Positions 11,467 through 19,299 of a stretch of 64,000 bases of DNA are shown here, piece by piece. Positions within the stretch are counted from its first letter, which is position 1. Each line of letters starts with the position of its first letter. Made by a program: the position numbers and the translations under genes. Under the pieces are notes generated by a model, which worked only from the letters and a program-made list of their open reading frames with translations, did no database searches and had not been told where the DNA came from. The stretch comes from Anthracocystis setariae. Its lineage: Eukaryota; Basidiomycota; Ustilaginomycetes; Ustilaginales; Ustilaginaceae. The stretch is from contig CAKMXJ010000005.1 in assembly GCA_928724745.1 (NCBI GenBank), positions 372,001-436,000 of the forward strand, read 5' to 3'.

Positions 11467-12099
11467 TTATGGTGGTGTTGGTGCTTGAGAATTGTCAGAC
11501 TCTGACTGTTGCAATTGCTTGAGAAGTTGTTCTCTCCTCTGTCGCCTTTCTTTGAGCTTTTGCTGAATGTATTCGTCCTTCCACTTTTCTATTTCCTTCT
11601 CACTTGCAACGATGCCCATTTTGCCCAATTCAGCGCGGGCTCGACTGCGCACCATGTTCTCCTCGGACCGTTGCTGTGACTCGTGGCTAAGCAGAACCGT
11701 GTCAGCGCCAACGACGAAGCCAAAGATGGTGGCACCCGATGTAAGAAAACCCTTAAGAGCTAGCGTTTGGCGACGGAAGCTGGGGAATAGATGATGCGCC
11801 ATAAAGCATGTTGACGCGCCAATTACCGTATAGATCAAAGCACCTTTCATCGCCGCATTCTGTATACCACCAACCCAAAGTCAAGGTGAAAGATTCGAAT
11901 CAACGGTCGGGTCTTGACTCTAGAGCAGGTTTGTGCGAGGTTGACTACTTACTCTTTGAATCTCGTAGGCGGATTCGATCTGGTCTTCACGGTGTCGTAT
12001 ACGTTTGGCAGCTGAGCCTAGTGTCGAGGAGCTCAAGGCGGAGAGTGGCTCGTGGTTGGTTGCTGGCTGAGCGGCCGAAGACGACGCTTGGTGCGACAT
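11467..12099 (-). CDS. Small fungal membrane protein, likely mitochondrial, two exons
   Basis: I join complement 12099-11953 (49 codons, [12 protein letters not shown]...) to complement 11859-11467. The intron (11952-11860) has GTAAGT and CAG ends, and the join is in phase (EIQR then NAAMKG), giving 179 residues. Residues about 52-70 ([19 protein letters not shown]) and about 84-100 ([17 protein letters not shown]) are hydrophobic, separated by a short basic loop, so two membrane spans are likely. The rest is a highly charged, Gln/Arg-rich coiled coil ending in a polar tail. This matches a class of small fungal proteins with a HIG1/Rcf-like hairpin that I recall as conserved but poorly characterised. 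Mitochondrial inner-membrane location is an inference. The splice model is well supported by phase and signals; the function is not known. Confidence 0.75.
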
Positions 12100-12701
12100 G
12101 GTGGGATTGATCGCCAGAAAGAGTTGCTGTGGGCGGCGGTATAATGTGAGAGGTGCACAGAGAGGATCGCTTGATGGCAGCGAGGGAATAGCTGGCTTTG
12201 CTGATGTGTTGGGGGGTGTGGAGGCATGCCGATCTATCGGAAGTGAAACAAGTGGCGTACGTAAGCGTGACTGTGCATGAGATAGCCAAGCGGGGCGAAC
12301 GGCTGCGTTGTTGGAAGAAAGGAAATTTTGACAGTTTCGAGTTGATTTGAGTGGCGGTGAACCCTGAATAGCAGCACAAAGCTTAGCCACCGCAGTCAAA
12401 CTCGTTTCCGCCGCATGTCGGTCATTGCCATCAACCAACCAACCAACCAACCAACCATCCATCCATCCATCCATCCATCCATCCATCCATCCATCCATCC
12501 ATCCATCCATCATCCTTCGACATTGCTAAAGCACTGTGGTTGACCCTGCACGCTCTCGCCTTCTTCCTTGGCGCTCAACAACCTATAAATCACCAAGTAC
12601 CAAAACAATTGCTTCCGGTTTAGCTCCTCTAGAGGTACACTTTCGCAAACCCATCAAAACCGTTCGGCGGCAGAAGATAGTTGCGCACCACATCCTCCAT
12701 C
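12100..12701. repeat. Divergent spacer with (CAAC)n(ATCC)n tandem repeat
   Basis: This is the region between the small membrane protein (-) and SRP40 (+). A CAAC tetranucleotide tract at about 12432-12456 runs directly into a pure ATCC tract to about 12510. The ATCC tract makes a false Met-Asp-Gly-Trp repeat ORF on the minus strand. The SRP40 leader follows. No other gene was seen. Confidence 0.75.
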
Positions 12702-14330
12702 ATGCCGCAAACCAACCCCAACTCCAATTCCGTTGCCGCTGATCAGGCGCTCCGTAACACTTTTCAGATCGTTCATGCTTTCCTTGCCGAGCATGCTCCT
12801 CAGACCGCACAGCACCTCGCTCACTCGTTGCCCGCCACTCCCAACGCACCCAGGACGCTCGCTTCTGCGCTCGTAGACCACGTTCGTAACTCGCCTAGAA
12901 CGTCGTGGCCAGGTCTCTCCGAAGCCGTCCCCATGGACGAGGACTCCTCTTCCTCCTCCTCGGACTCGTCTTCCTCTTCGTCCTCATCTGACTCTGACAG
13001 CTCCGACTCCAGCTCCAGCTCTGAGTCCGACTCGGACGACGACGACGACGACGACTCCAGCAGCAGCGACTCGGACGACAGCGACAGCGACAGCGATAGC
13101 GACTCGAGCTCGGGCGACGACTCGGACAGCGAACAGGACAAAAAGGTCAAGGCTGCCAAGAACGAGCCTCCCACTCAGGACACCGACGTGGCCTCTTCTA
13201 CCATCGCATCCGACTCGCAGGATGAGACCGAAGCCCAACTCAAGAGCAAGGGCGTTGCTACGCCTTCACGAGCTTCCAGTCCCCCCTCCACCACCAACAA
13301 GCGCAAGCGTTCCGACTCCACCTCGAGCCCCGACTCTAGCTCTGACTCGGACGACAGTGACGATGAGAGCAGTGACAGCGACGAAAGCAGTAGCAGCAGT
13401 GACGAAGATAGCGATGACGAGTCCAGTGACAGCGACGATCCTTCTGACGACAGCGACAGCGACAGCGATGACGAAGACGATAAGGACGACAAGAACGCCG
13501 CCCAAGTAAAGGTAGTCGAGGTGGTTCAAGTTGCCCAGATCGCTTCGGCAGACTCGGATTCCGACTCGAGCTCTGACTCTGAATCTTCGGACTCCGATTC
13601 TTCCTCGGGATCTTCTGACAACTCTGACTCGAACTCGGACTCGGACTCGGATTCTTCCAGCGATGAGGAAGCCAAAGACAAGGTTGTAGCGGTGAAGTCG
13701 AAGGACGATGACGATGACGAAGATGGCGACTCTTCCGACAGCGATGACGATGAGTCTGATTCCGATTCCGACTCTAGTAGCGGCTCTTCCTCGTCATCTT
13801 CTTCCTCTTCGGATTCTGGTTCCGACTCTGGCTCTGGGGATGACAACGACAGTGACAGTTCTTCTTCCTCCTCGTCCTCCTCGTCTAGCAGCAGCGCTAG
13901 CGAATCGACCACTCCCTCGCGTAAGAGTCCTCCCGCCAAGCGACCAAGGGTGGAACCAGTCGCAGCTGCCGCTGCCGTCGCTTCGAGCAGCACGCCTTCT
14001 CGACCCGCGCCCATCGTCGGCGGCATCGCTACCACTCCCAGCTCTGGACACAAGAACAAGAACAAGAACGCCTCGGCTACCAACACGCCCTTCCAGCGTG
14101 TCAAGGCGGATCAAGTCACCTACCTGCACGAAGGTATGAAGGACATGTCGTATGCCGGCAAGGCAGGTGTTTGCGGTGACGAGTACGGTGCGCGTGCCAG
14201 CAGGGACCTGATCGTGACCAGAGGTAAAGGTTTCACCAAAGAGAAGAACAAGAAGAAGCGCGGTTCGTACAGGGGTGGTGCTATCGACGTCTATGGTTCG
14301 CATAGCATCAAGTTTGATGATGACGATTAG
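12702..14330 (+). CDS. SRP40: Srp40 / Nopp140-type nucleolar phosphoprotein
   Basis: Single exon, 542 residues. I start at the ATG at 12702 (MPQTNPNSN); the open frame extends only slightly further from a TTG. Residues about 10-70 are helical (FQIVHAFLAEHAPQTAQHLA) and resemble the LisH-like N-terminus of Nopp140. Residues about 75-415 are dominated by Ser/Asp/Glu tracts interrupted by short Lys- and Pro-containing blocks, the casein-kinase-2 substrate pattern of this family. The C-terminal 70 residues are the conserved SRP40 domain (TPFQRVKADQVTYL, then the SYAGKAGVCGDEYGARASRD segment and RGKGFTKEKNKKKRGSYRGG). Family role: chaperone of box C/D and H/ACA snoRNPs between nucleolus and Cajal bodies. 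The unbroken Ser/Asp coding produces long antisense ORFs, which I discount. Confidence 0.93.
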   Translation: MPQTNPNSNSVAADQALRNTFQIVHAFLAEHAPQTAQHLAHSLPATPNAPRTLASALVDHVRNSPRTSWPGLSEAVPMDEDSSSSSSDSSSSSSSSDSDSSDSSSSSESDSDDDDDDDSSSSDSDDSDSDSDSDSSSGDDSDSEQDKKVKAAKNEPPTQDTDVASSTIASDSQDETEAQLKSKGVATPSRASSPPSTTNKRKRSDSTSSPDSSSDSDDSDDESSDSDESSSSSDEDSDDESSDSDDPSDDSDSDSDDEDDKDDKNAAQVKVVEVVQVAQIASADSDSDSSSDSESSDSDSSSGSSDNSDSNSDSDSDSSSDEEAKDKVVAVKSKDDDDDEDGDSSDSDDDESDSDSDSSSGSSSSSSSSSDSGSDSGSGDDNDSDSSSSSSSSSSSSSASESTTPSRKSPPAKRPRVEPVAAAAAVASSSTPSRPAPIVGGIATTPSSGHKNKNKNASATNTPFQRVKADQVTYLHEGMKDMSYAGKAGVCGDEYGARASRDLIVTRGKGFTKEKNKKKRGSYRGGAIDVYGSHSIKFDDDD

Positions 14331-14449
14331 ACTGTACAGTACTCTACACACACTCGATCAGTTTTCCGTTCTTGCAAATGCATCTTGTTTGTTTGTTTGT
14401 TTGTTTTTGTCTGACAGTAGCCATGTGAGCGTTGGGGATCGCGACGAGA

Positions 14450-15331
14450 TTAGAGCTTGCCGAGGCGGGAGGCGCCGTCGAGACGGATGTATGATCCGTT
14501 CTGTAGCGGGGCCATAGGGTTTGGGTTTATAGTGTGTGAGCTACTAATGCGAACTTGGCGAGCAGTTTTTTTTTGACTTACGATCATGGGGTTTTCGATG
14601 ACGGCTTGGACGGCTTGAGCGAATTCGGAAGGGATTCCGAAGCGAGCGGGGAACTCTGTTGTGCGCAAGAGGGCGTTTCGGGCTTTAGGAGGAAGTTGGG
14701 ACATCATTGGAGTTTCGAACAAGGTTGGAACGAGTGTGACGGAACGGATTGCGAACCAGGCTAGGTCTCTGGCCATGGGGAGGGTTAGTGAGAGGACTCC
14801 ACCTTTGCTGGCCGAGTAAGGGCATTGACCGGATTGACCTTCGAGCGCGGCGGCTGAGGCGGTGTTGATGATGACTCCCAAGTCGCATGTCTGTTCGGTG
14901 GGTTTGGGGATGGGTTTGGGTAGATCGCGAACGAGACGCGCTGCAGTGAGACGAGAGACGTTGAAAGTACCGATAAGGTTGATCTCGACGGTACGTCGAA
15001 AGGTGTCCAGGTCAAAAGGTGTACCGGATTGATCAATGATCTTACCCGCCATCCCAACCCCCCCACAATTCACACAGCCACCAATAGGGATACCAGGCCA
15101 TAAAGCATCGCACGATTCAATAGCAACCTTAACATCCTCCTCCAAACACACATCCACCTTAAACGCAGCAACCCTCTCCTTGCCCAATCGTCCAACCAAC
15201 TCCTCCGCCATCTCCAACTGTAAATCCATAATACCTACATATCCACCCAACCCATACAAATGCTCCACCGTAGCTGCTCCCAACCCAGACGCCCCACCCG
15301 TAACGTAAAACACATGTCCTTCCACCTTCAT
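14450..15331 (-). CDS. Short-chain dehydrogenase, HSD10 (3-hydroxyacyl-CoA dehydrogenase type 2)-like
   Basis: Two exons: complement 15331-14582 and 14500-14450, 266 residues. The 81-base intron (14581-14501, GTAAGT...ACAG) removes an in-frame open stretch. Joining restores the ENPMI-NGSYIRLDGASRLGKL ending seen in HSD10 proteins, so I prefer the spliced form to the 293-residue read-through. Motifs: cofactor loop TGGASGLG (residues 11-18), Asp at the end of the second strand (MDLQ, NAD preference), NCGG, catalytic Ser in NTASAAALEGQ, and the YSASK catalytic pair. Family role: mitochondrial NAD-dependent oxidation of 3-hydroxy-2-methylacyl-CoA in isoleucine and branched fatty-acid breakdown. 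Substrate is inferred from family resemblance only, and no clear mitochondrial presequence is visible. Confidence 0.88.
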   Translation of the reverse strand: MKVEGHVFYVTGGASGLGAATVEHLYGLGGYVGIMDLQLEMAEELVGRLGKERVAAFKVDVCLEEDVKVAIESCDALWPGIPIGGCVNCGGVGMAGKIIDQSGTPFDLDTFRRTVEINLIGTFNVSRLTAARLVRDLPKPIPKPTEQTCDLGVIINTASAAALEGQSGQCPYSASKGGVLSLTLPMARDLAWFAIRSVTLVPTLFETPMMSQLPPKARNALLRTTEFPARFGIPSEFAQAVQAVIENPMIVSQKKTARQVRISSSHTINPNPMAPLQNGSYIRLDGASRLGKL

Positions 15332-15946
15332 ATTCTTTTTCTTTTTCTTTTCTTTTCCCCTTCTATCCCTTGGCGAATCCTACCGTCGAATAATGATGTT
15401 AACGTCGTTTCCGATGTTGATCGACGAAGAGTGTTGGCAAGGATGCTTAACGCGCATAATAATGGCTTTCAGATGCCTCTCACGCGCGGTGGCTATCCGG
15501 CCTGGCTTCCCCCACTTCCGGGCCGGATCCCTCTTCTTTTTCTAAACTCTCTTTTGTCCCCGGCTAAAACATGTTTCCCTACCCACCCAACCAAACTCGC
15601 CGCCGCCAACCTCCTTAGTAGTAGATCTCCTCCTCCTCCCCCTCCTCACAGTTGCGTCTCCAAGCCTGCATTCCAATCGCTCAACTGCATCGCAAAAACA
15701 ACAACGAAAAGCCCACCCATTCACAACAACAGCACCAACAATAATAGGAGAGAGAGAAAAAAAAAAGACTGGCCATTTTTGAGTTGAAGAGAAGAGAAGA
15801 GAAACAAAACAGAAAAAGAGAGAGGCGAGCATCGAAACAAATAGCCAAGAAGCGTGAGGAGAACAGATAGGTCATTGTAAACGACGACGATCATGACGAC
15901 GAAACGCTATTGTATCGACGAAATATCAGCCCGCAATGCAAGGTGT

Positions 15947-15979
<33 letters not shown>

Positions 15980-16019
15980 AATAAAGAGAAATCTAGCCTA
16001 GATGCCAAGAATCCAACGT
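15332..16019. other. Intergenic, (GA)n microsatellite
   Basis: This is the upstream region of the SDR gene (-) and the 3' flank of the secreted-protein gene (-). It contains CTTTT/CTTTC runs next to the SDR start, a purine tract (AGAGAAGAG) near 15787-15825, and a (GA)n tract at about 15950-15982. Small ORFs here are compositionally biased and not credible. Confidence 0.6.
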
Positions 16020-18071
16020 CTAGTACTTGGGCTGGTCGCCGTCATCGGCGGGCGCAGGGTCCGAGGAGCCATCCTGACCACCCATGGGGTCAGAATTTTG
16101 GCTCTTATCCTCCGCTCCCATAGAGCCATCATCCTGCTTGTCGTAACCCTGGGGCTGACCCTGATCCTCAGAATCATCGCTTCCTTCGTCGCCACCCTTA
16201 CCCTTACCCTTACCCTTACCCTTACCCTTGCCCTTGCCCTTGTTCTTTTCGCAATCCTTGCCCTCAGAGCCAGCAGGAGCGTTTCCATCCTGACCAGGCT
16301 GAGTCTGGTCAGCATCGCCGTTGTCAGAACCATCATAAGCACCCTGACCAGGCTGAGGCTGCTGCTGGTCGTCGCCGCCCTGTCCAGGCTGAGTCTCTTC
16401 AGTGTCGTTGTTGTCAGAGCCATCGTAAGGTCCAAGGCCAGGCTGCGGCTGAGGCTGAGGCTGGTCAGTGTTGTCGTTGTCGGAGGCGTCGCTGCCGTCA
16501 GGCTTATCGCCATTAGGCTGAGGCTGAGGCTGAGGCTGGTCAGCATCGTCATTGGCCGAGGCGTCGTAAGGGTTCTGACCACCCTGACCATCCTGGTCAT
16601 CCTGACCATCCTGACCATCCTGAGGCTGATCGTCCTGACCGTCAGGACCATCTTGATCATCCTGACCGTCCTTACCATCCTGACCAGGCTGAGGCTGATC
16701 GTCCTGACCATCTTGACCATCTTGACCGTCCTGGCCGTCCTGGTCATCGTCGCAGTCGTCGCCCTCAGGAGCGTTGGCATCGCCCTCAGGAGAGCTACCG
16801 TCACCCTGGGGAGCCCTATCGTCTTCATCACCAGAGTAGAAAGGACCGCCGGTGGGAGTCGAGGGTGAGTTGGCAGCAGCACCGCAGCCGAACTTCTCGA
16901 CGTTGCTAAAGCCCATGTGGCGGTAGAAGTCGCAGTCGTTCTTCCAGCCAAAGTCGCACTGCTTCTTCTTGTTGCAAGCGTGGTTCGAGTAATCCTTCGA
17001 GTCTTCGCTGCATTCGTCGTCCGAGCAGCCGACAGCCTTGGTGTCGACACCGAACTGCTTCAACGCAGAGCAGACATCCTTGCGGTTAGCCTCCTGCGCA
17101 AAGCATGGCGCCCAGTCAGCATTGCCGCCATCCTTCTTAGGGAACTTGGGGCAGTCATCCTCACCAGCGTCCGAGGGAGCAGGTCCATGGCCAGAGTTGA
17201 TAGGGATGGGGCTCTGAGACCAGATGCTGGGAGAATTGACGTCAGGCTGACCCGACTGACCGGGTTGACCAGGCTGGTTCCAAGACTGATCATCGCCCTG
17301 AGGAGGTTGCTGCTGACCACCAGGCTGGTTCCAAGACTGATCATCGCCCTGAGGAGGTTGCAGACCGCCAGGCTGGTTCCATGGCTGATCACCACCCTGA
17401 GGAGCGTAACCCTGAGGAGGCTGCTGATCGCCGCCCTGAGACTGCTGCTGGGCCCTCTCCTGGTCCTTCTGCTCGCGCTCGTGCGCCTTCTTCTGACGCT
17501 CCTCGTCCTCCTTCTTGTTCTTCTCCTCATCCTTCTTTCGCTTTTCCTCGTCGGCCTTCTGCTGGTCGTTCATGGTCTGGTCGCCCTGAGGCTGCTGGCC
17601 ACCAGGCTGGTTCCAAGGCTGATCGCCGCCCTGAGGAGCGTTGCCCTGAGGAGGCTGCTGGGCGTCGGCCTGAGGAGCCTGGCTACCATCACCACCCCAG
17701 GAGGGGTTCTGAGGCTGGGGCTGACCCTGCTCGTCATCACCATTCGAACCGGGATTCTGGGGCTGAGGAGCGGGAGCTTGCTTGGGTTTGTAGTCCTCGG
17801 GAGCACCGCTGTCAGCACCGTCATCACCCTTGGGAGCAGAGATGGATCCAGCGTCAGCATCGGCGTCCTTGTTGTCTTGGGCATCGTAAGCACCGTGACG
17901 GCGCCAGAAGTGGCTGGCGAAGCCGCCAAGGCCGCGCTTCTGGACAGCAGCGGCCTCGTCACGACGGTGGAGATTAGCAGGACGCTTGGACATGTCGACC
18001 TTAGCATCTGCCACCGAGATGGCAGCGCTGACGACGACCAAAAGGGTCACGAAGGAAGCCTGGAACTTCAT
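16020..18071 (-). CDS. Repetitive secreted protein with Kex2-like sites and a nine-cysteine core
   Basis: Single exon, 683 residues, ATG at 18071. Residues 1-23 form a clear signal peptide (FVTLLVVVSAAISVADA). Dibasic sites follow at RR 36-37, KR 45-46 and RR 57-58, as in fungal pro-proteins cut by Kex2. Residues about 70-170 and 210-300 are Gln/Pro/Gly/Asp-rich, with repeats around QPPQG and DQSWNQPGG. A charged helix (about 171-210, EKRKKDEEK-like) interrupts them. Residues 307-396 hold nine cysteines (307, 323, 334, 349, 354, 366, 372, 380, 396) and look like a small folded domain. After that come acidic DGQ repeats, QPQPQP blocks, a (KG)n run and a Gly/Asp-rich tail. I do not recognise the family. 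Secretion is well supported; a cell-wall, matrix or host-interface role is inference. Confidence 0.85.
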   Translation of the reverse strand: MKFQASFVTLLVVVSAAISVADAKVDMSKRPANLHRRDEAAAVQKRGLGGFASHFWRRHGAYDAQDNKDADADAGSISAPKGDDGADSGAPEDYKPKQAPAPQPQNPGSNGDDEQGQPQPQNPSWGGDGSQAPQADAQQPPQGNAPQGGDQPWNQPGGQQPQGDQTMNDQQKADEEKRKKDEEKNKKEDEERQKKAHEREQKDQERAQQQSQGGDQQPPQGYAPQGGDQPWNQPGGLQPPQGDDQSWNQPGGQQQPPQGDDQSWNQPGQPGQSGQPDVNSPSIWSQSPIPINSGHGPAPSDAGEDDCPKFPKKDGGNADWAPCFAQEANRKDVCSALKQFGVDTKAVGCSDDECSEDSKDYSNHACNKKKQCDFGWKNDCDFYRHMGFSNVEKFGCGAAANSPSTPTGGPFYSGDEDDRAPQGDGSSPEGDANAPEGDDCDDDQDGQDGQDGQDGQDDQPQPGQDGKDGQDDQDGPDGQDDQPQDGQDGQDDQDGQGGQNPYDASANDDADQPQPQPQPNGDKPDGSDASDNDNTDQPQPQPQPGLGPYDGSDNNDTEETQPGQGGDDQQQPQPGQGAYDGSDNGDADQTQPGQDGNAPAGSEGKDCEKNKGKGKGKGKGKGKGKGGDEGSDDSEDQGQPQGYDKQDDGSMGAEDKSQNSDPMGGQDGSSDPAPADDGDQPKY

Positions 18072-18214
18072 TCTGTCGGTGAGGAATGTGGTTTGATTTG
18101 AATGCTTGCCAGAAGATTCAAAGTGTAAAAGATCGTAAAGAAAGAATCTCGACGACGGGCGGGCAGAGGAAGAGTGTTCTTGAAGTTTGGGGCTGGAACG
18201 CCATCTGAGCCGAA

Positions 18215-18222
18215 CCTTTTAT
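18215..18222 (-). promoter_or_regulatory. Possible TATA box of the secreted-protein gene
   Basis: On the minus strand the sequence reads ATAAAAGG about 145 bases upstream of the ATG at 18071. Position and sequence fit a TATA element, but no transcription start is known. Confidence 0.4.
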
Positions 18223-19299
18223 GTCCTCGAGGGCCAGGGGGAAGAATGTCGAGACTTGAGGTAGAACGCCAGAGCCCACCATTGTCGTCCCAGGCCAGGT
18301 CGAGATCATCACTCTGATCAAATACCCCATCTCATCTCGACAGCCCATCATGGTGGGTGATGAAGGTCAGAGGTTGGTTGTCGCGCGCATCAAGCAGGAG
18401 GCGTTCCCACGAAAGCAAAATGCGTGCGAGTGTGTGTCACTTCATCTGGGTAGCAAAGTGGGAGCAGGTATCGTTGACCGTGCTCGTCTGTGGGACGAAT
18501 CAACCAAAGATGAAGCTAGGCAGTTGGTGATGGCACGGAGCAACGTACAGTACACCTGTGCGGTGATTCGATCCGTGCTCTGAGCGAGGTCGGCCCCTTG
18601 AGACTGCTTCACCAGCAGTTTGAATGGAGCGTCGACGGGCTGAATTAATTACGCCACCCACCATCACGGCCAAGCGCTGGCCCGAATTGGTATGAAAGGG
18701 CGGTGTATTCCGCGAACATCGAGGGTCGACATGCTCAGCACATGAGCCTCATGCAACGATGGAACCAGCACCGGAAAAGCTGATCGTTGAAGAGCGTTGC
18801 ATAAAGAGAAGTGATAGTTTGACATGTCGCGGTATTGAGCGTGATCAGCAGGGCAGCGATGCGTGATGACAGAACCTGATGCATCCCTCCTGACTAGGGT
18901 CCCCGTGCGTTTCCAGTGTGACTGGAATGAGCATCTATCGTGAGATCACGGTCTGGCGTACCACACTAGCGGTGCGAGACGCATACTGTATGCTACAGTA
19001 CAGTAGTGAGGGACGCTACAGTACTAGAGCCATGCAACCAGTGGCGTCGAATGCACAACACTGTATTGCACAATAATTGATACCAATTTACATCATCGGT
19101 GACTTGGAGGATGCGCAAGTGGGATCCAGAACAGGCCTAGCCGTAAAACAAGCGCACCCGCCCATACAGCAAACACTAGTGTATCGTGCATGCACAATTC
19201 TTAACGCCGTCCCTCCAGTCGATGTCAAAGATGCTTCACATTATGCCAAACCGGGGTATATGACCTACAGACAATCGCAACGGCGCTGCAGCCGATGCA
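18223..19299. other. Intergenic region rich in TACAGTA words
   Basis: This region is upstream of the secreted-protein gene and downstream of the kelch gene (both -). It carries five copies of TACAGTA/TACTGTA (18546, 18984, 18994, 18999, 19017). The ORFs at 18350-18583 and 19077-19328 show no recognisable features. No RNA gene was seen. Confidence 0.5.

Noticed and set aside
11920..12513. 197-residue minus-strand ORF starting with Met-Asp-Gly-Trp repeats
   Set aside because: The N-terminal repeat is the ATCC microsatellite; only the last part, from MSHQ, is a true exon of the small membrane protein.
14450..14581. Unspliced 293-residue form of the SDR protein
   Set aside because: Removing the GTAAGT/ACAG intron restores the family C-terminus, so the longer read-through is unlikely.
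16196..16245. Telomere-like repeat (CCCTTA)n
   Set aside because: The unit is CCCTTA, not CCCTAA, and on the minus strand it encodes the Lys-Gly run of the secreted protein in frame.
16002..18101. Long plus-strand ORFs of 288 and 394 codons antisense to the secreted-protein gene
   Set aside because: They are Leu/Val/Arg-rich translations of a repetitive coding sequence on the other strand and lack a plausible start or domain.
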